Positions 9,672 to 17,271 of a DNA stretch of 43,445 bases are shown here, piece by piece. The notes under the pieces were generated by a model. The model had not been told where the DNA came from and did not search any database. It saw only the letters and a program-made list of their open reading frames with translations. Location: the NCBI RefSeq assembly GCF_001556515.1, contig NZ_LSJA01000055.1:1-43445 (forward strand), read 5' to 3'. The stretch is from Caulobacter sp. CCH9-E1 (lineage in GTDB: Bacteria > Pseudomonadota > Alphaproteobacteria > Caulobacterales > Caulobacteraceae). A program made the translations under genes and the position numbers. Each line of letters begins with the position of its first letter. Within the stretch, counting starts at the first letter, position 1.

Positions 9672-9750
9672 GCGGCGTGTCGCGGGGACAGGCGCCGATC
9701 CTCGGGTTTGTCGCCGCGAACGAAGTCGCTTGAGCGAGGACTTCGCGATG
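9672..9750 (+). ncRNA. ROSE-like RNA thermometer in the hsp20 leader
   Basis: The leader folds into successive hairpins. CGGCG+TGTC (9673-9681) pairs with GACA (9687-9690) and CGCCG (9693-9697), leaving GG bulged. An overlapping alternative is CCGA/TCGG (9695-9705). The 3' hairpin has stem CGAAGTC (9721-9727) with GACTTCG (9739-9745). This last hairpin holds the ribosome-binding site AGGA (9737-9740), 7 bases before the ATG at 9748. UCGCU (9726-9730) lies opposite it, an exact match to the UYGCU motif of ROSE elements. G9728 faces G9738, as in the G-G pair known from ROSE structures. ROSE elements block translation of small heat-shock genes at low temperature and melt on warming. The structure was drawn by eye. 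Confidence 0.62.
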
Positions 9751-10173
9751 ACCCGGACGATCCTGTTCGACAGCCCTTTCCTGCTGGGCTTTGAGCACAC
9801 CAGAGACCTGATCGAGCGCGCGGCCAAGGCCGCGTCAGAGAGCTATCCGCCCTACAATGTCGAGCAGGCCGAGAACGGCGGCGTACGCATCACCTTGGCC
9901 GTGGCGGGCTTCTCGCCGGAGCAGCTGCAGGTGACCGTGGAAGGCGGCCAGTTGATCGTGGCGGGCAAACGCGACGCCGATGGTCGCGGCGAGGCCGAGA
10001 GAGCTTTCCTGCACCGTGGAATCGCCGCTCGGGGCTTCGTGCGCACCTTCGTCCTCGCCGAGGGCATGGAGGCGCAGGCCGCGACCCTGGAGCACGGCCT
10101 TCTGCATATCGATCTGGCGCGCCCCGAGCCCGAGCGCCTTATCAAGCGCATCCCGATCCGCAGCGCGGGCTGA
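9748..10173 (+). CDS. Hsp20/alpha-crystallin family small heat-shock protein (IbpA-like)
   Basis: A 141-residue ATP-independent holdase that binds unfolding proteins as large oligomers during heat stress. The alpha-crystallin domain covers about residues 30-130, starting YPPYNVEQ and including GFSPEQLQVTVEGGQLIVAGKR. The C-terminal IxI-type anchor is in LIKRIPI. The ATG at 9748 is preceded by AGGA at 7 bases. An in-frame TTG at 9730 would lie inside the thermometer hairpin and is rejected. The gene has a sigma-32-like promoter and a ROSE-like leader. A DUF1150 gene follows 117 bases downstream in the same direction, an arrangement common in alphaproteobacteria. Confidence 0.95.
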   Translation: MTRTILFDSPFLLGFEHTRDLIERAAKAASESYPPYNVEQAENGGVRITLAVAGFSPEQLQVTVEGGQLIVAGKRDADGRGEAERAFLHRGIAARGFVRTFVLAEGMEAQAATLEHGLLHIDLARPEPERLIKRIPIRSAG

Positions 10174-10290
10174 CCGCGCCCATAAGCTCAATCCAGCGCG
10201 GGCCAAACGGCCGCGCGGAACAAGCTCTTCCCGGCGCGAGCTGAACCGGCCGGTGAAAGGCGCGTTCCCTCATTGAAGGAGGTGGTCATC

Positions 10291-10560
10291 ATGACGCCCA
10301 ACACCCATCACAGCCCGCTCTTCACGAGCGAAGCTTTCGCGGCCCTAGGCGCCCCTGACCTCGTCTATGTGCGGCCGATCAAGGCCGCCGAAGTGCTCGC
10401 CGACGCGCCAGAAGGCGTGGAGGACTTCAATCTCTCGCCTGACCAGACGCTGTACGCCGTCTGCCGCGCGGACGGCGCGCGCCTGGCCGTCATGATCGAC
10501 CGCGACACCGCGATCGCGGCCGCGCTGGCGCACGAACTGGCGCCCGTCTCGGTGCACTAG
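10291..10560 (+). CDS. DUF1150 family protein
   Basis: A small protein of 89 residues assigned to DUF1150 on the segment LGAPDLVYVRPIKAAEVLADA and the later YAVCRADGARLAVM. Its function is unknown. It has no signal peptide or membrane helix, so it should be cytoplasmic. The start ATG at 10291 has an ideal AAGGAGG site 8 bases upstream (10276-10282); an in-frame start at 10273 would place that site inside the gene. It lies directly downstream of hsp20, and DUF1150 genes are repeatedly found beside small heat-shock genes in this class, so a stress-related or chaperone-associated role is a reasonable inference. It ends 10 bases from the convergent ptsN stop. Confidence 0.88.
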   Translation: MTPNTHHSPLFTSEAFAALGAPDLVYVRPIKAAEVLADAPEGVEDFNLSPDQTLYAVCRADGARLAVMIDRDTAIAAALAHELAPVSVH

Positions 10561-10570
10561 CGAAGAGGGG

Positions 10571-11035
10571 TCAAGCCGCCGTGCTGGCGGCTTCCTGGGT
10601 CAACAGAACATGGATGGCGTCAGCCGATTTGGCTTGGCGCAAGGCGGTTCTGATCTCGGGCTGACGCAGAACGCGCGCCACGCGGGCCAGGGCCCGCAGA
10701 TGCTGAGCGTTGGCGTCCACCGGGGCGAACAGCGCCACCATCAGGTCGACAGGCTTATCGTCGAGGGCGTCGAACGACACCGGCGTGTCCAGACGCACAA
10801 CGACGGCGCGGACGCGGTCCACGCCCTCGACGCGGGCGTGCGGAATGGCCACGCCCTCGCCCACGCCGGTCGAACCGGCCGTTTCTCGCTCCAGGAGACC
10901 TTCGAGCGTCTTATTGGCGTCGACGCCCAGGACGCGCGCGGCGACATCGGCGACCAGCGAAAGCGCTTGGCGCTTGCCGGGCGCGCCGGCGCGCAACGCC
11001 ACCGCCCCCGGGTCCAGAAGGTCGCCAATGGTCAT
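10571..11035 (-). CDS. ptsN: Nitrogen-regulatory PTS protein EIIA-Ntr
   Basis: EIIA-Ntr is the terminal phospho-acceptor of the PTS-Ntr chain (PtsP, NPr, EIIA-Ntr), which signals nitrogen and potassium status rather than carrying sugar. The 154-residue protein is a single PTS_EIIA type-2 domain. The phosphorylated histidine is His66 in GVAIPHARVEG. ETAGSTGVGEGVA just before it and LDTPVSFDALDDKPVDLMVALF after it are typical. It lies downstream of hpf and rpoN, the conserved proteobacterial order, although exoD interrupts the string. In Caulobacter-type bacteria the pathway feeds into (p)ppGpp control; that is family knowledge, not visible here. Confidence 0.95.
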   Translation of the reverse strand: MTIGDLLDPGAVALRAGAPGKRQALSLVADVAARVLGVDANKTLEGLLERETAGSTGVGEGVAIPHARVEGVDRVRAVVVRLDTPVSFDALDDKPVDLMVALFAPVDANAQHLRALARVARVLRQPEIRTALRQAKSADAIHVLLTQEAASTAA

Positions 11036-11122
11036 GGACTTCTAACGCTCGCTCGTTGTCGACCGCCTTGGCGCCGTCGCCGCAAATCCGCCAACGGCGC
11101 TGCCGGCCGTGACACGGTCCGG

Positions 11123-11755
11123 TTAGCTCGCGGTAGACCCGTGCCCGTTCAGCGACTTCGTGCGTTCGGGATCGATCCAGCCGATATTTCCGTCTGGACG
11201 CCTATAGACCACGGACAATCCGCCGTGGGCGGCGTTCCTAAACACGATTGCCGGGTAGCCGGTCAAGTCCAGTTCCATGACAGCCATGGAAACGGTCATT
11301 GTCTTCAGAGCGGCCTGGGTTTCCGCGATGACCATCGCCGCGGGCGCGCCCGTCGGGTGATCGATATCCACATCCCAGTCATGATCCTCGCCATCCTCGG
11401 CGTCGGGCGCGCGAAGGACGAACATGGCGGCGTTCTCGACCTTCTTGGCCGTGGCCGCCGCCGAGTGGCTCTTCAGACGTCGCTTGTATCGTCGGATCCG
11501 CGTGTCGATCTTGGCCAGGGCCGCGTCGAAGGCGGCGTGTGCGTCGCCTCCCGACCCGTGGCTGATCAATTGCTGGCCCGAGGCCAGCTTGACCGAACAA
11601 TCGACACGGAAGGCGTAACCCTCCTTGCTGACCACGACCTCGGCGTCACCGCCGCGATCGAAGTATTTGCCGATGCTTAGGGCGATTTCGTCGGAGACTC
11701 GCGCTCGCAGAGCCTCGCCAACGTCGACATGCTTGCCGGAAACTTGGACTTGCAT
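11123..11755 (-). CDS. hpf: Ribosome hibernation promoting factor, long form
   Basis: Long HPF binds 30S subunits and dimerises 70S ribosomes into inactive 100S particles in stationary or starved cells. Of the 210 residues, about 1-100 form the RNA-binding beta-alpha-beta domain (MQVQVSGKHVDVGEALRARV, then KIDTRIRRYKRRLKSH). A variable acidic linker follows (DAEDGEDHDWDVDIDH), and about 150-205 is the dimerisation domain with VMELDLTGYPAIVFRNA and GLSVVYRRPDGNIGWIDP. The gene order exoD-hpf-ptsN is on one strand. A TTGACA box 30 bases upstream puts a possible transcription start very near the ATG, and no clear ribosome-binding site is visible, so the message could be leaderless. Confidence 0.95.
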   Translation of the reverse strand: MQVQVSGKHVDVGEALRARVSDEIALSIGKYFDRGGDAEVVVSKEGYAFRVDCSVKLASGQQLISHGSGGDAHAAFDAALAKIDTRIRRYKRRLKSHSAAATAKKVENAAMFVLRAPDAEDGEDHDWDVDIDHPTGAPAAMVIAETQAALKTMTVSMAVMELDLTGYPAIVFRNAAHGGLSVVYRRPDGNIGWIDPERTKSLNGHGSTAS

Positions 11756-11769
11756 ATCGATACAACGCG

Positions 11770-11790
11770 CCTGTCTCGAACAGGTGTCAA
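11770..11790 (-). promoter_or_regulatory. Candidate hpf promoter -35 with overlapping dyad
   Basis: On the minus strand TTGACA (11790-11785) is followed directly by the 5-bp inverted repeat CCTGT-TCGAG-ACAGG (11784-11770) and then TTGTAT close to the hpf ATG. A dyad between the two promoter hexamers is a usual repressor position, but the hexamer spacing (about 19) is long. Confidence 0.3.
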
Positions 11791-11817
11791 GCGGTCCAGA
11801 CGGTCCTTAAGGAACCG

Positions 11818-12429
11818 TCAGAACAGACCCGAAAATACGGTCATGAGCTTGCGTACGGCGATGATCACCACATGCGCGCTGACGAACAGCAGACCCCCGC
11901 TGAACAGCGCCATCAGATAGCCCGCCAAGGCCAGGATTCCGTCCCGCTGCAGCAACGCCAGAGCCAGGATCGCCACCGTCGCCCCCGGCGCCAGGTTGCC
12001 CAGCGGGATCGGCAGGACCAGCACCAAGGCGAGCAATGTGCAGACCACGCCGATGGCCCGTTCGCCCATGGGTGCGAACATTGGCCGCAGTCGGGGCCGG
12101 GTGATTAGCTCCATGCTCCGCACAATCGGCGCCAGGCGGCGGAAGAGGCCGCGCATGTCATCTCGCTTAAGCGGCTTTTCGGTCAGCCTCCTGGGCAGCC
12201 AGGGGTGATCCGCGCCCATAGCGATCTGTGGGGCCAGAAGGAGGATCGGCAGGGACAGGATCGTTGAAGACCCGGGGGGCAGCGGCAGCGTGTTCAGCAG
12301 GCCAAAGACCAGCAGCATGGCGCCGAAGGCCCGACTGTCGAAGGCGTCCAGCATCTCGCCGACGGTCAGGGTTGGACGCTCGTCCTCGCCAAACCCCTCG
12401 ATCACCTCGGCCAGACTCTTCTCGCTCAT
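11818..12429 (-). CDS. exoD: ExoD family exopolysaccharide synthesis protein
   Basis: A 203-residue inner-membrane protein of the ExoD family, first linked to exopolysaccharide production and alkaline tolerance in Sinorhizobium; its biochemical role is not established. The N-terminal part has the family segment RPTLTVGEMLDAFDSRAFGA followed by LPLPPGSSTILSLPILLLA. Hydrophobic helices lie at about residues 35-70, 125-165 and 170-195, and HPWLPRR is a family hallmark. The start ATG has GAGGAA upstream. It sits between rpoN and hpf, a place where many relatives have no gene. A 21-base imperfect hairpin (11799-11819) spans its stop codon but has no T-tract. Confidence 0.9.
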   Translation of the reverse strand: MSEKSLAEVIEGFGEDERPTLTVGEMLDAFDSRAFGAMLLVFGLLNTLPLPPGSSTILSLPILLLAPQIAMGADHPWLPRRLTEKPLKRDDMRGLFRRLAPIVRSMELITRPRLRPMFAPMGERAIGVVCTLLALVLVLPIPLGNLAPGATVAILALALLQRDGILALAGYLMALFSGGLLFVSAHVVIIAVRKLMTVFSGLF

Positions 12430-12523
12430 CCGTTCCTCGTCGCGCCCGCACAGAAACGCGCGGGCGCCGATTAGGCCGCGCGGCCGATGGGCGCGAGCGG
12501 TGTTCTCACGTCATATAGGGCGT

Positions 12524-14017
12524 TCAGGCCATTTCCTTCATCAGCCGCCGACGTTCGACGGAAGACGGGATGCGCATGGCCTCGCGATACTTGGCGACCG
12601 TGCGGCGGGCGATATCGACGCCCGCGGCCTTGAGGATTTCGACGATGCGATCATCCGAATGGACGTCCGCCTCGGTCTTCTCCGCATCGACCAGGCCCTT
12701 GATCTTGTGCCGGACGCTGGCGGCGGAGTGGGCTTCGCCCCCTTCCGACGACTGGATGGCCGAGGTGAAGAAGAACTTCAGCTCGAAGACGCCCCGCGGC
12801 GTGGCGATGTACTTGTTCGAGGTGACGCGGCTGACCGTGCTCTCGTGCATGCCGATCGCGTCGGCGACGGTCTTCAGGTTCAGCGGCCGCAAATGCTCGA
12901 CGCCAAAGGCCAGGAAACCGTCCTGCTGGCGCACGATCTCGCTCGAGACCTTCAGGATGGTCTTGGCGCGCTGGTCCAGGCTCTTCACCAGCCAGTTGGC
13001 CGAGGCCATGCAGTCGGCGACGAAGGTCTTTTCCTGATCGCTGCGCGCGCCCTTGGCGACACGAGCGTGATAGCGCTGATCGACCAGCACGCGCGGCAGG
13101 GTGTCGGTGTTCAGCTCGACATGCCACATGCCCCCCAGGCCCTCGCGCACCATGACGTCGGGCACCAGGGTCTCGGCGGGCTCGCTATGATAAGCCGCGC
13201 CAGGACGCGGGTTCAGCGCGCGGACCTCGGCGATCATGTCGCGCAGGTCCTCGTCGTCGACGCCACATACCCGCCGCAGCCCCGCCATGTCGCGCTTGGC
13301 CAGCAGTTCGAGGTGGTCGAGCATGGCCGCCATGGCCGGATCGTAGCGGTTCAGGTCCTTCAACTGCAGGGCCAGGCACTCGCGGACGTCGCGGGCGAAG
13401 ACCCCGGCGGGCTCGAAGCCTTGGAGGACCGTCAGGACTTCCTCGACCATCGCCAGCGCGCAGCCCAGGCGGCCAGCCAGCTCGGTCACGTCCAGGCGCA
13501 GGTACCCGCCCTCGTCGACCGCGTCGATCAGGATCTCGGCGATGGCGTTGCGGGCCGGCGACAGGGCCGCCTGGACCAGCTGCGCCCGCAGGTGGGCGGA
13601 AAGCGTCGGAACATCGACCAGAGCGCTCTCGTAGCCCTCGTCGCCGTCAAAGGAACCGCCGGAGCCGGCGCGCGACCAGTCGATCTGACCGCCGGCATGC
13701 TCGGCCTCCGCGCCGTCGCCCGTGGCGCGCTCGCCGGGCGAGACGTCCTCGGTGGGGGCGTCCATCTCACGACTGGCCGCGGTGTCGGCCACCACGTCGA
13801 GCTGTGTCAGGCTAGGATCGCGCTCAGCCTCGCCGTCCAGGGCCGGCTCGGCCTCGCCCTCGTCTCGCTGCAACAGCGGATTGCGCTCGAGTTCGGCCTC
13901 GACGAAGGCGTCGAGCTCAATGTTCGACAGCTGTAGCAGCTTGATCGCCTGCTGCAGCTGGGGGGTGATGACGAGGCCCTGGCCTTGCCGGAGCTCAAGT
14001 CTGTGGCTGAGCGCCAA
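12524..14017 (-). CDS. rpoN: RNA polymerase sigma-54 factor
   Basis: Sigma-54 directs polymerase to GG-N10-GC promoters that need an AAA+ activator; in Caulobacter relatives it serves nitrogen, stalk and flagellar genes. The 497-residue protein has the glutamine-rich region I (TPQLQQAIKLLQLSNIELDAFVEAELERNPLL), an acidic region II at about 50-115, the core-binding region, a helix-turn-helix near residue 400 and the RpoN box ARRTVAKYRE at 470-479. It starts with TTG, not ATG. The family N-terminus (MALSHRLELRQ) and a strong AGGAGG site 5 bases upstream fix that choice. The 205-bp gap to lptB probably carries its own promoter. Confidence 0.97.
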   Translation of the reverse strand: MALSHRLELRQGQGLVITPQLQQAIKLLQLSNIELDAFVEAELERNPLLQRDEGEAEPALDGEAERDPSLTQLDVVADTAASREMDAPTEDVSPGERATGDGAEAEHAGGQIDWSRAGSGGSFDGDEGYESALVDVPTLSAHLRAQLVQAALSPARNAIAEILIDAVDEGGYLRLDVTELAGRLGCALAMVEEVLTVLQGFEPAGVFARDVRECLALQLKDLNRYDPAMAAMLDHLELLAKRDMAGLRRVCGVDDEDLRDMIAEVRALNPRPGAAYHSEPAETLVPDVMVREGLGGMWHVELNTDTLPRVLVDQRYHARVAKGARSDQEKTFVADCMASANWLVKSLDQRAKTILKVSSEIVRQQDGFLAFGVEHLRPLNLKTVADAIGMHESTVSRVTSNKYIATPRGVFELKFFFTSAIQSSEGGEAHSAASVRHKIKGLVDAEKTEADVHSDDRIVEILKAAGVDIARRTVAKYREAMRIPSSVERRRLMKEMA

Positions 14018-14222
14018 TGCGCCCTCCTGACGAACGAACCAATCTCGACCGTCATTGAAGGGCTGGTTTGGTTAACGGCTTGCGAACGCCTGCAAATATC
14101 GGGCCGGTGCGACCTTCCGCCTCGGGAAAATATCATGCCAGAGGCTAAGCCCTTTCACGAAAAGGACTTTGCGGCGTGTTCAGCGTCCCAGAACGCTCCC
14201 GATCGGCCAGAGCGGCCCGCGA

Positions 14223-14981
14223 TCAGGCCCCCAACCTGGGTTCGGAGAAGCTGTCGCCCAGATACACCCGCTTAACTTCCGGGTTGTCGACGATCTCGCG
14301 CGGAGAGCCTTCGAACAGCACCTCGCCCGCGTGGATGATCGAGGCGCGGTCGATGATGTCGAGCGTCTCGCGGACGTTGTGATCGGTGATCAGGATGCCG
14401 ATGCCGCGGCTCTTCAGGTAGCCGATCACCTCGCGGATGTCGGCGATCGCCAGGGGGTCGATGCCGGCGAACGGCTCGTCGAGCAACATGAACGACGGCT
14501 CGCTGGCCAGGGCGCGGGCGATTTCGACGCGACGCCGCTCACCGCCCGACAGGGCGACGGCCGGAGACTTGCGGATGTGGGTGATACGCAGCTCTTCCAG
14601 GATGCTGGTGACCTGCTCGCGCGCCTTGCGGGCGTCCTTCTGGCGCATTTCGACCACCGCCATGACGTTCTGCTCGACCGTCATGCCGCGAAAGATCGAG
14701 GCTTCCTGCGGCAGGTAGCCCACGCCCAGACGGGCGCGCTGGAACATCGGCTGAGCCGTGATGTTCTCGCCGTCCAGATAGATCGCGCCATAGTCGGCGG
14801 CGATCAGGCCCGTGATCATGTAGAAGCAGGTCGTCTTGCCAGCGCCGTTCGGGCCCAGCAGGCCCGCGACTTCACCGCGCTTGAGGCGCAGGGAGACATT
14901 CTTGACGACGGGACGGTCGCCGAACGACTTGCCCACGGAATCGACGAACAGGCCGTCCATGTCGGCGGAGGTCAGGGTCAT
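14223..14981 (-). CDS. lptB: LPS export ABC transporter ATP-binding protein LptB
   Basis: LptB is the cytoplasmic ATPase that, with LptF and LptG, extracts lipopolysaccharide from the inner membrane and drives it across the LptC-LptA bridge. The 252-residue protein has Walker A GPNGAGKTT at residues 43-51, a Q-loop in YLPQEASIFRGM, the signature LSGGERRRVEIARAL, Walker B FMLLDEPFAGIDP and the switch histidine in LITDHNVRETL. The ATG follows the lptA stop by 9 bases, with AGGATC as ribosome-binding site. The order lptC-lptA-lptB-rpoN is a conserved proteobacterial operon. lptF and lptG are not in the window. Confidence 0.97.
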   Translation of the reverse strand: MTLTSADMDGLFVDSVGKSFGDRPVVKNVSLRLKRGEVAGLLGPNGAGKTTCFYMITGLIAADYGAIYLDGENITAQPMFQRARLGVGYLPQEASIFRGMTVEQNVMAVVEMRQKDARKAREQVTSILEELRITHIRKSPAVALSGGERRRVEIARALASEPSFMLLDEPFAGIDPLAIADIREVIGYLKSRGIGILITDHNVRETLDIIDRASIIHAGEVLFEGSPREIVDNPEVKRVYLGDSFSEPRLGA

Positions 14982-14990
14982 GAAACGATC

Positions 14991-15563
14991 CTAGCGCTGG
15001 GCCGGCTGGTCGGACGCGGCGGGCGCGTCGCTCTTCTTGCTGTCGTCCTGATAGAACACCGCGCGGACCCGACGCGTCGCGCCGCGCCCCTTGGCGCTGG
15101 ACTCCAGCTTGGCGTCGTTGGTCTTGGTGTTGACCGTCAGGCGGTCGCCTCGCGCCACGTCCTTGCCCTTAGTCAGGATGACGTCGCCGGTCAGGACCGC
15201 GATATTGTCGCTGAACGTATAGACCGCGCGGTCGCCGCGGGCCTTCTGGTTCTCGCTGACGACATAGACGTCGCCTTCGGCTTCCAGGCGCTGGGCGTTG
15301 CCGCAGCCGTTGTCCGAGCCCGCGCGCTTGGCGCTGTACACCGTCACCTGCTGGGCGCGCATCCGCGAGCGGTCCTGCAGGATCTCCACGTTGCCGCGGA
15401 AGATGGTGATGCACTTGCTGTTGATCGTTTCCTGCTGATCAGCGGACACGTCGATCGGCGCGCTCGAGTCGCCTTGTTGGGCATAGGCCGCGCCGGCGGC
15501 TCCAAACCCAGACAGGACCAACGCGGTCGCCGCAGCAGCCGTCCATCGCTTCATCAGAACCAT
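14991..15563 (-). CDS. lptA: LPS transport periplasmic protein LptA
   Basis: LptA is the periplasmic beta-jellyroll protein that polymerises into the bridge along which LPS slides to the outer membrane. The 190-residue product has an N-terminal signal peptide (MVLMKRWTAAAATALVLSG, cleavage near AAYA-QQ) and an OstA/LptA domain at about residues 35-165 with INSKCITIFRGNVEILQD and DVILTKGKDVARGDRLTVNT. The C-terminal tail is charged and low complexity (KKSDAPAASDQPAQR). A second in-frame ATG three codons in is an alternative start. It is flanked by lptC 49 bases upstream and lptB 9 bases downstream. Confidence 0.93.
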   Translation of the reverse strand: MVLMKRWTAAAATALVLSGFGAAGAAYAQQGDSSAPIDVSADQQETINSKCITIFRGNVEILQDRSRMRAQQVTVYSAKRAGSDNGCGNAQRLEAEGDVYVVSENQKARGDRAVYTFSDNIAVLTGDVILTKGKDVARGDRLTVNTKTNDAKLESSAKGRGATRRVRAVFYQDDSKKSDAPAASDQPAQR

Positions 15564-15612
15564 GTCCTCATCCGTCGCGGCCGCCTCAGCGAACCTGCGC
15601 CATTTACGTTCT

Positions 15613-16233
15613 TTACTGCCGTTCTAGCCGCGCGCGAACCCCGCCCCGGAAAACGATGCGGTCGCCCTTGTCATATACGGAGTAGCCGCGCGATTGCACC
15701 TGTCCGCCGGGACCTTCGCCATTGAGCGCGCTCTCGCCGGTGACATCGCCGGTGCGCGTATCGACGAACGATTCCTCCGAGGCGAAGCGATAGCCCGTGC
15801 CGTCATCCAGCCGCACGTCATCCTTCAGGGTCAGGCCAAAGTCGTCCTGGCGGTAAACGCCGCTCTTGGCCGTCATGCGCGTGGGTGTCGGTGAGCCCAG
15901 GTCCAAAGTCAGCGCAGGCTCGTCCAGGATGATTCGCCGGGGGTCGGCGTCATCGCGGATCGCCGAGCGGGCGGTGATCATGAAGCTGCGGCCGTCGGTC
16001 GATTGGCCGTAGAAGCGCGGCGTGATCAGCCGGATCTCGGTCTTGGCCTCGACGGGCGGATGGGTGGCGGCCATGTAGGTGCGCCAACCCACCTGCGAAA
16101 CGACGATTAGCAGCAGGGCGCCAATCGCGATCGGCAGGACGATGCGCGCCATCAGGACGCGGCGCGAGCGGCGGCGCCAGCGCGCGAGATCGGCGCTGAT
16201 CGCTCTTCCGTTCATGACCGCGGCTGGCTGCAT
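15613..16233 (-). CDS. lptC: LPS export ABC transporter periplasmic protein LptC
   Basis: LptC is a bitopic inner-membrane protein whose periplasmic jellyroll hands LPS from LptBFG to LptA. From the chosen ATG the protein has 206 residues: a short basic cytoplasmic segment, one transmembrane helix at about 31-50 (ARIVLPIAIGALLLIVVS), then the periplasmic domain with ITPRFYGQSTDGRSFMITA and GVYRQDDFGLTLKDDVRLDDGTGY. The start at 16233 lies 10 bases after the rnd stop with GACGGACGAAGG just before it; an ATG at 16215 is possible. Longer in-frame extensions run back through rnd and are spurious. Confidence 0.9.
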   Translation of the reverse strand: MQPAAVMNGRAISADLARWRRRSRRVLMARIVLPIAIGALLLIVVSQVGWRTYMAATHPPVEAKTEIRLITPRFYGQSTDGRSFMITARSAIRDDADPRRIILDEPALTLDLGSPTPTRMTAKSGVYRQDDFGLTLKDDVRLDDGTGYRFASEESFVDTRTGDVTGESALNGEGPGGQVQSRGYSVYDKGDRIVFRGGVRARLERQ

Positions 16234-16243
16234 CCTTCGTCCG

Positions 16244-16861
16244 TCAGCTGTGCGCGAAGATGTCGACGTCCTCCCAACCGGCCAGATCGAGCGAAGCGCG
16301 GTGAGGGAGATAGTCGAAGGCGGCCTGGGCCAAGGCCATGCGGCCCTCGCGTTCGAGCATGGCGTTGAGCTTCTCACGCAGCGCGTGCAGGTGCAGCACG
16401 TCCGAGGCCGCATAGGCGACCTGGTCGGCGCTCAGCGAGGGCGAGCCCCAGTCCGAAGACTGCTGCGCCTTCGACAGCTCGACGCCCAGCAGCTCGCGCG
16501 TCACGTCCTTCAGGCCGTGGCGGTCGGTGTAGGTGCGGGCCAGTTTCGAGGCGATCTTGGTGCAATAGACGGGCGCGGTCACGACTCCCAGATGGAGTTC
16601 GAACATGGCGATATCAAAGCGGCCGAAGTGAAAAAGCTTCAGAACGGCTGGATCGGTCAGCAAGGCCTTCAGATTCGGACAGTCGTAACCGGGCCGGCTC
16701 AGCCGCACGACATGGGCGTCGCCGTCGCCGGACGACAGCTGCACCACGCACAACGGATCGCGCCCCAGGCGCAGACCCATGGTTTCCGAATCGATCGCGA
16801 CGATGCTCGCGCCCGCGAACACGCCATCGGGCAGGTCGCCCTCGTGAACGAAATTGGCCAA
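16244..16861 (-). CDS. rnd: Short ribonuclease D (3'-5' exonuclease, DEDDy type)
   Basis: A 205-residue 3'-5' exonuclease of the RNase D family, which trims tRNA and other RNA 3' ends. The three exonuclease motifs are visible: Exo I with IDSETMGL (Asp/Glu), Exo II with HFGRFDIAMFEL, and Exo III with YAASDVLHLHAL (Tyr and Asp). The HRDC domains of the ~375-residue E. coli protein are absent, so this is the compact alphaproteobacterial form. The gene immediately precedes lptC and appears to head the lpt operon. Upstream is tRNA-Leu on the same strand. A CCTATAT element lies about 55 bases before the ATG (16917-16923). Confidence 0.92.
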   Translation of the reverse strand: MANFVHEGDLPDGVFAGASIVAIDSETMGLRLGRDPLCVVQLSSGDGDAHVVRLSRPGYDCPNLKALLTDPAVLKLFHFGRFDIAMFELHLGVVTAPVYCTKIASKLARTYTDRHGLKDVTRELLGVELSKAQQSSDWGSPSLSADQVAYAASDVLHLHALREKLNAMLEREGRMALAQAAFDYLPHRASLDLAGWEDVDIFAHS

Positions 16862-17003
16862 GTCTCAGAAATCTCCGGCGAGAACCGCGCGTACGACGCG
16901 TTCAACCACGCGCCCGATATAGGCGCGCGTTACATATACTCACGATGAATGGGATATCTATCCGCCCAGGTTCTAGATAGGGGAGGATTTTGGCGCCACC
17001 CCC

Positions 17004-17019
17004 GCTTCTCTAAAGAAGC
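17004..17019 (-). terminator. Hairpin downstream of tRNA-Leu
   Basis: GCTTCT (17004-17009) and AGAAGC (17014-17019) form a 6-bp stem beginning 11 bases past the tRNA 3' end, within an outer CCACCCC/GGGGTGG pairing. The following bases on the minus strand are GC-rich, so the hairpin may end or process the tRNA transcript without being a standard terminator. Confidence 0.4.
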
Positions 17020-17029
17020 TAACAAGGGG

Positions 17030-17116
<87 letters not shown>

Positions 17117-17154
17117 CCGCAGTCGCAACCGGTTAGGTCGCCGCGAGGCCGGGA

Positions 17155-17183
17155 CGTTTAGGGAAAGCGTTCGGCCGCGTCAA
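17155..17183 (-). promoter_or_regulatory. Candidate housekeeping promoter of tRNA-Leu
   Basis: On the minus strand TTGACGC (17183-17177), 14 bases, then CCTAAACG (17162-17155). The first half is a full match to the Caulobacter consensus TTGACGS as I recall it, and the second keeps CTA-A-A. The expected transcription start is about 30 bases before the tRNA. Confidence 0.55.
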
Positions 17184-17271
17184 CAGCGAAAAAACGACAA
17201 ATCGTGATTTCGTTGCGTCGTCGCGCTCGGTCGTCTAATTCCCGCGTCATCGCATGCGACGAGGAATGAAG

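Noticed and set aside
12290..13936. 548-codon plus-strand frame opposite rpoN
   Set aside because: It is antisense to a clear sigma-54 gene with a conserved N-terminus and RpoN box; the translated frame has no recognisable domain.
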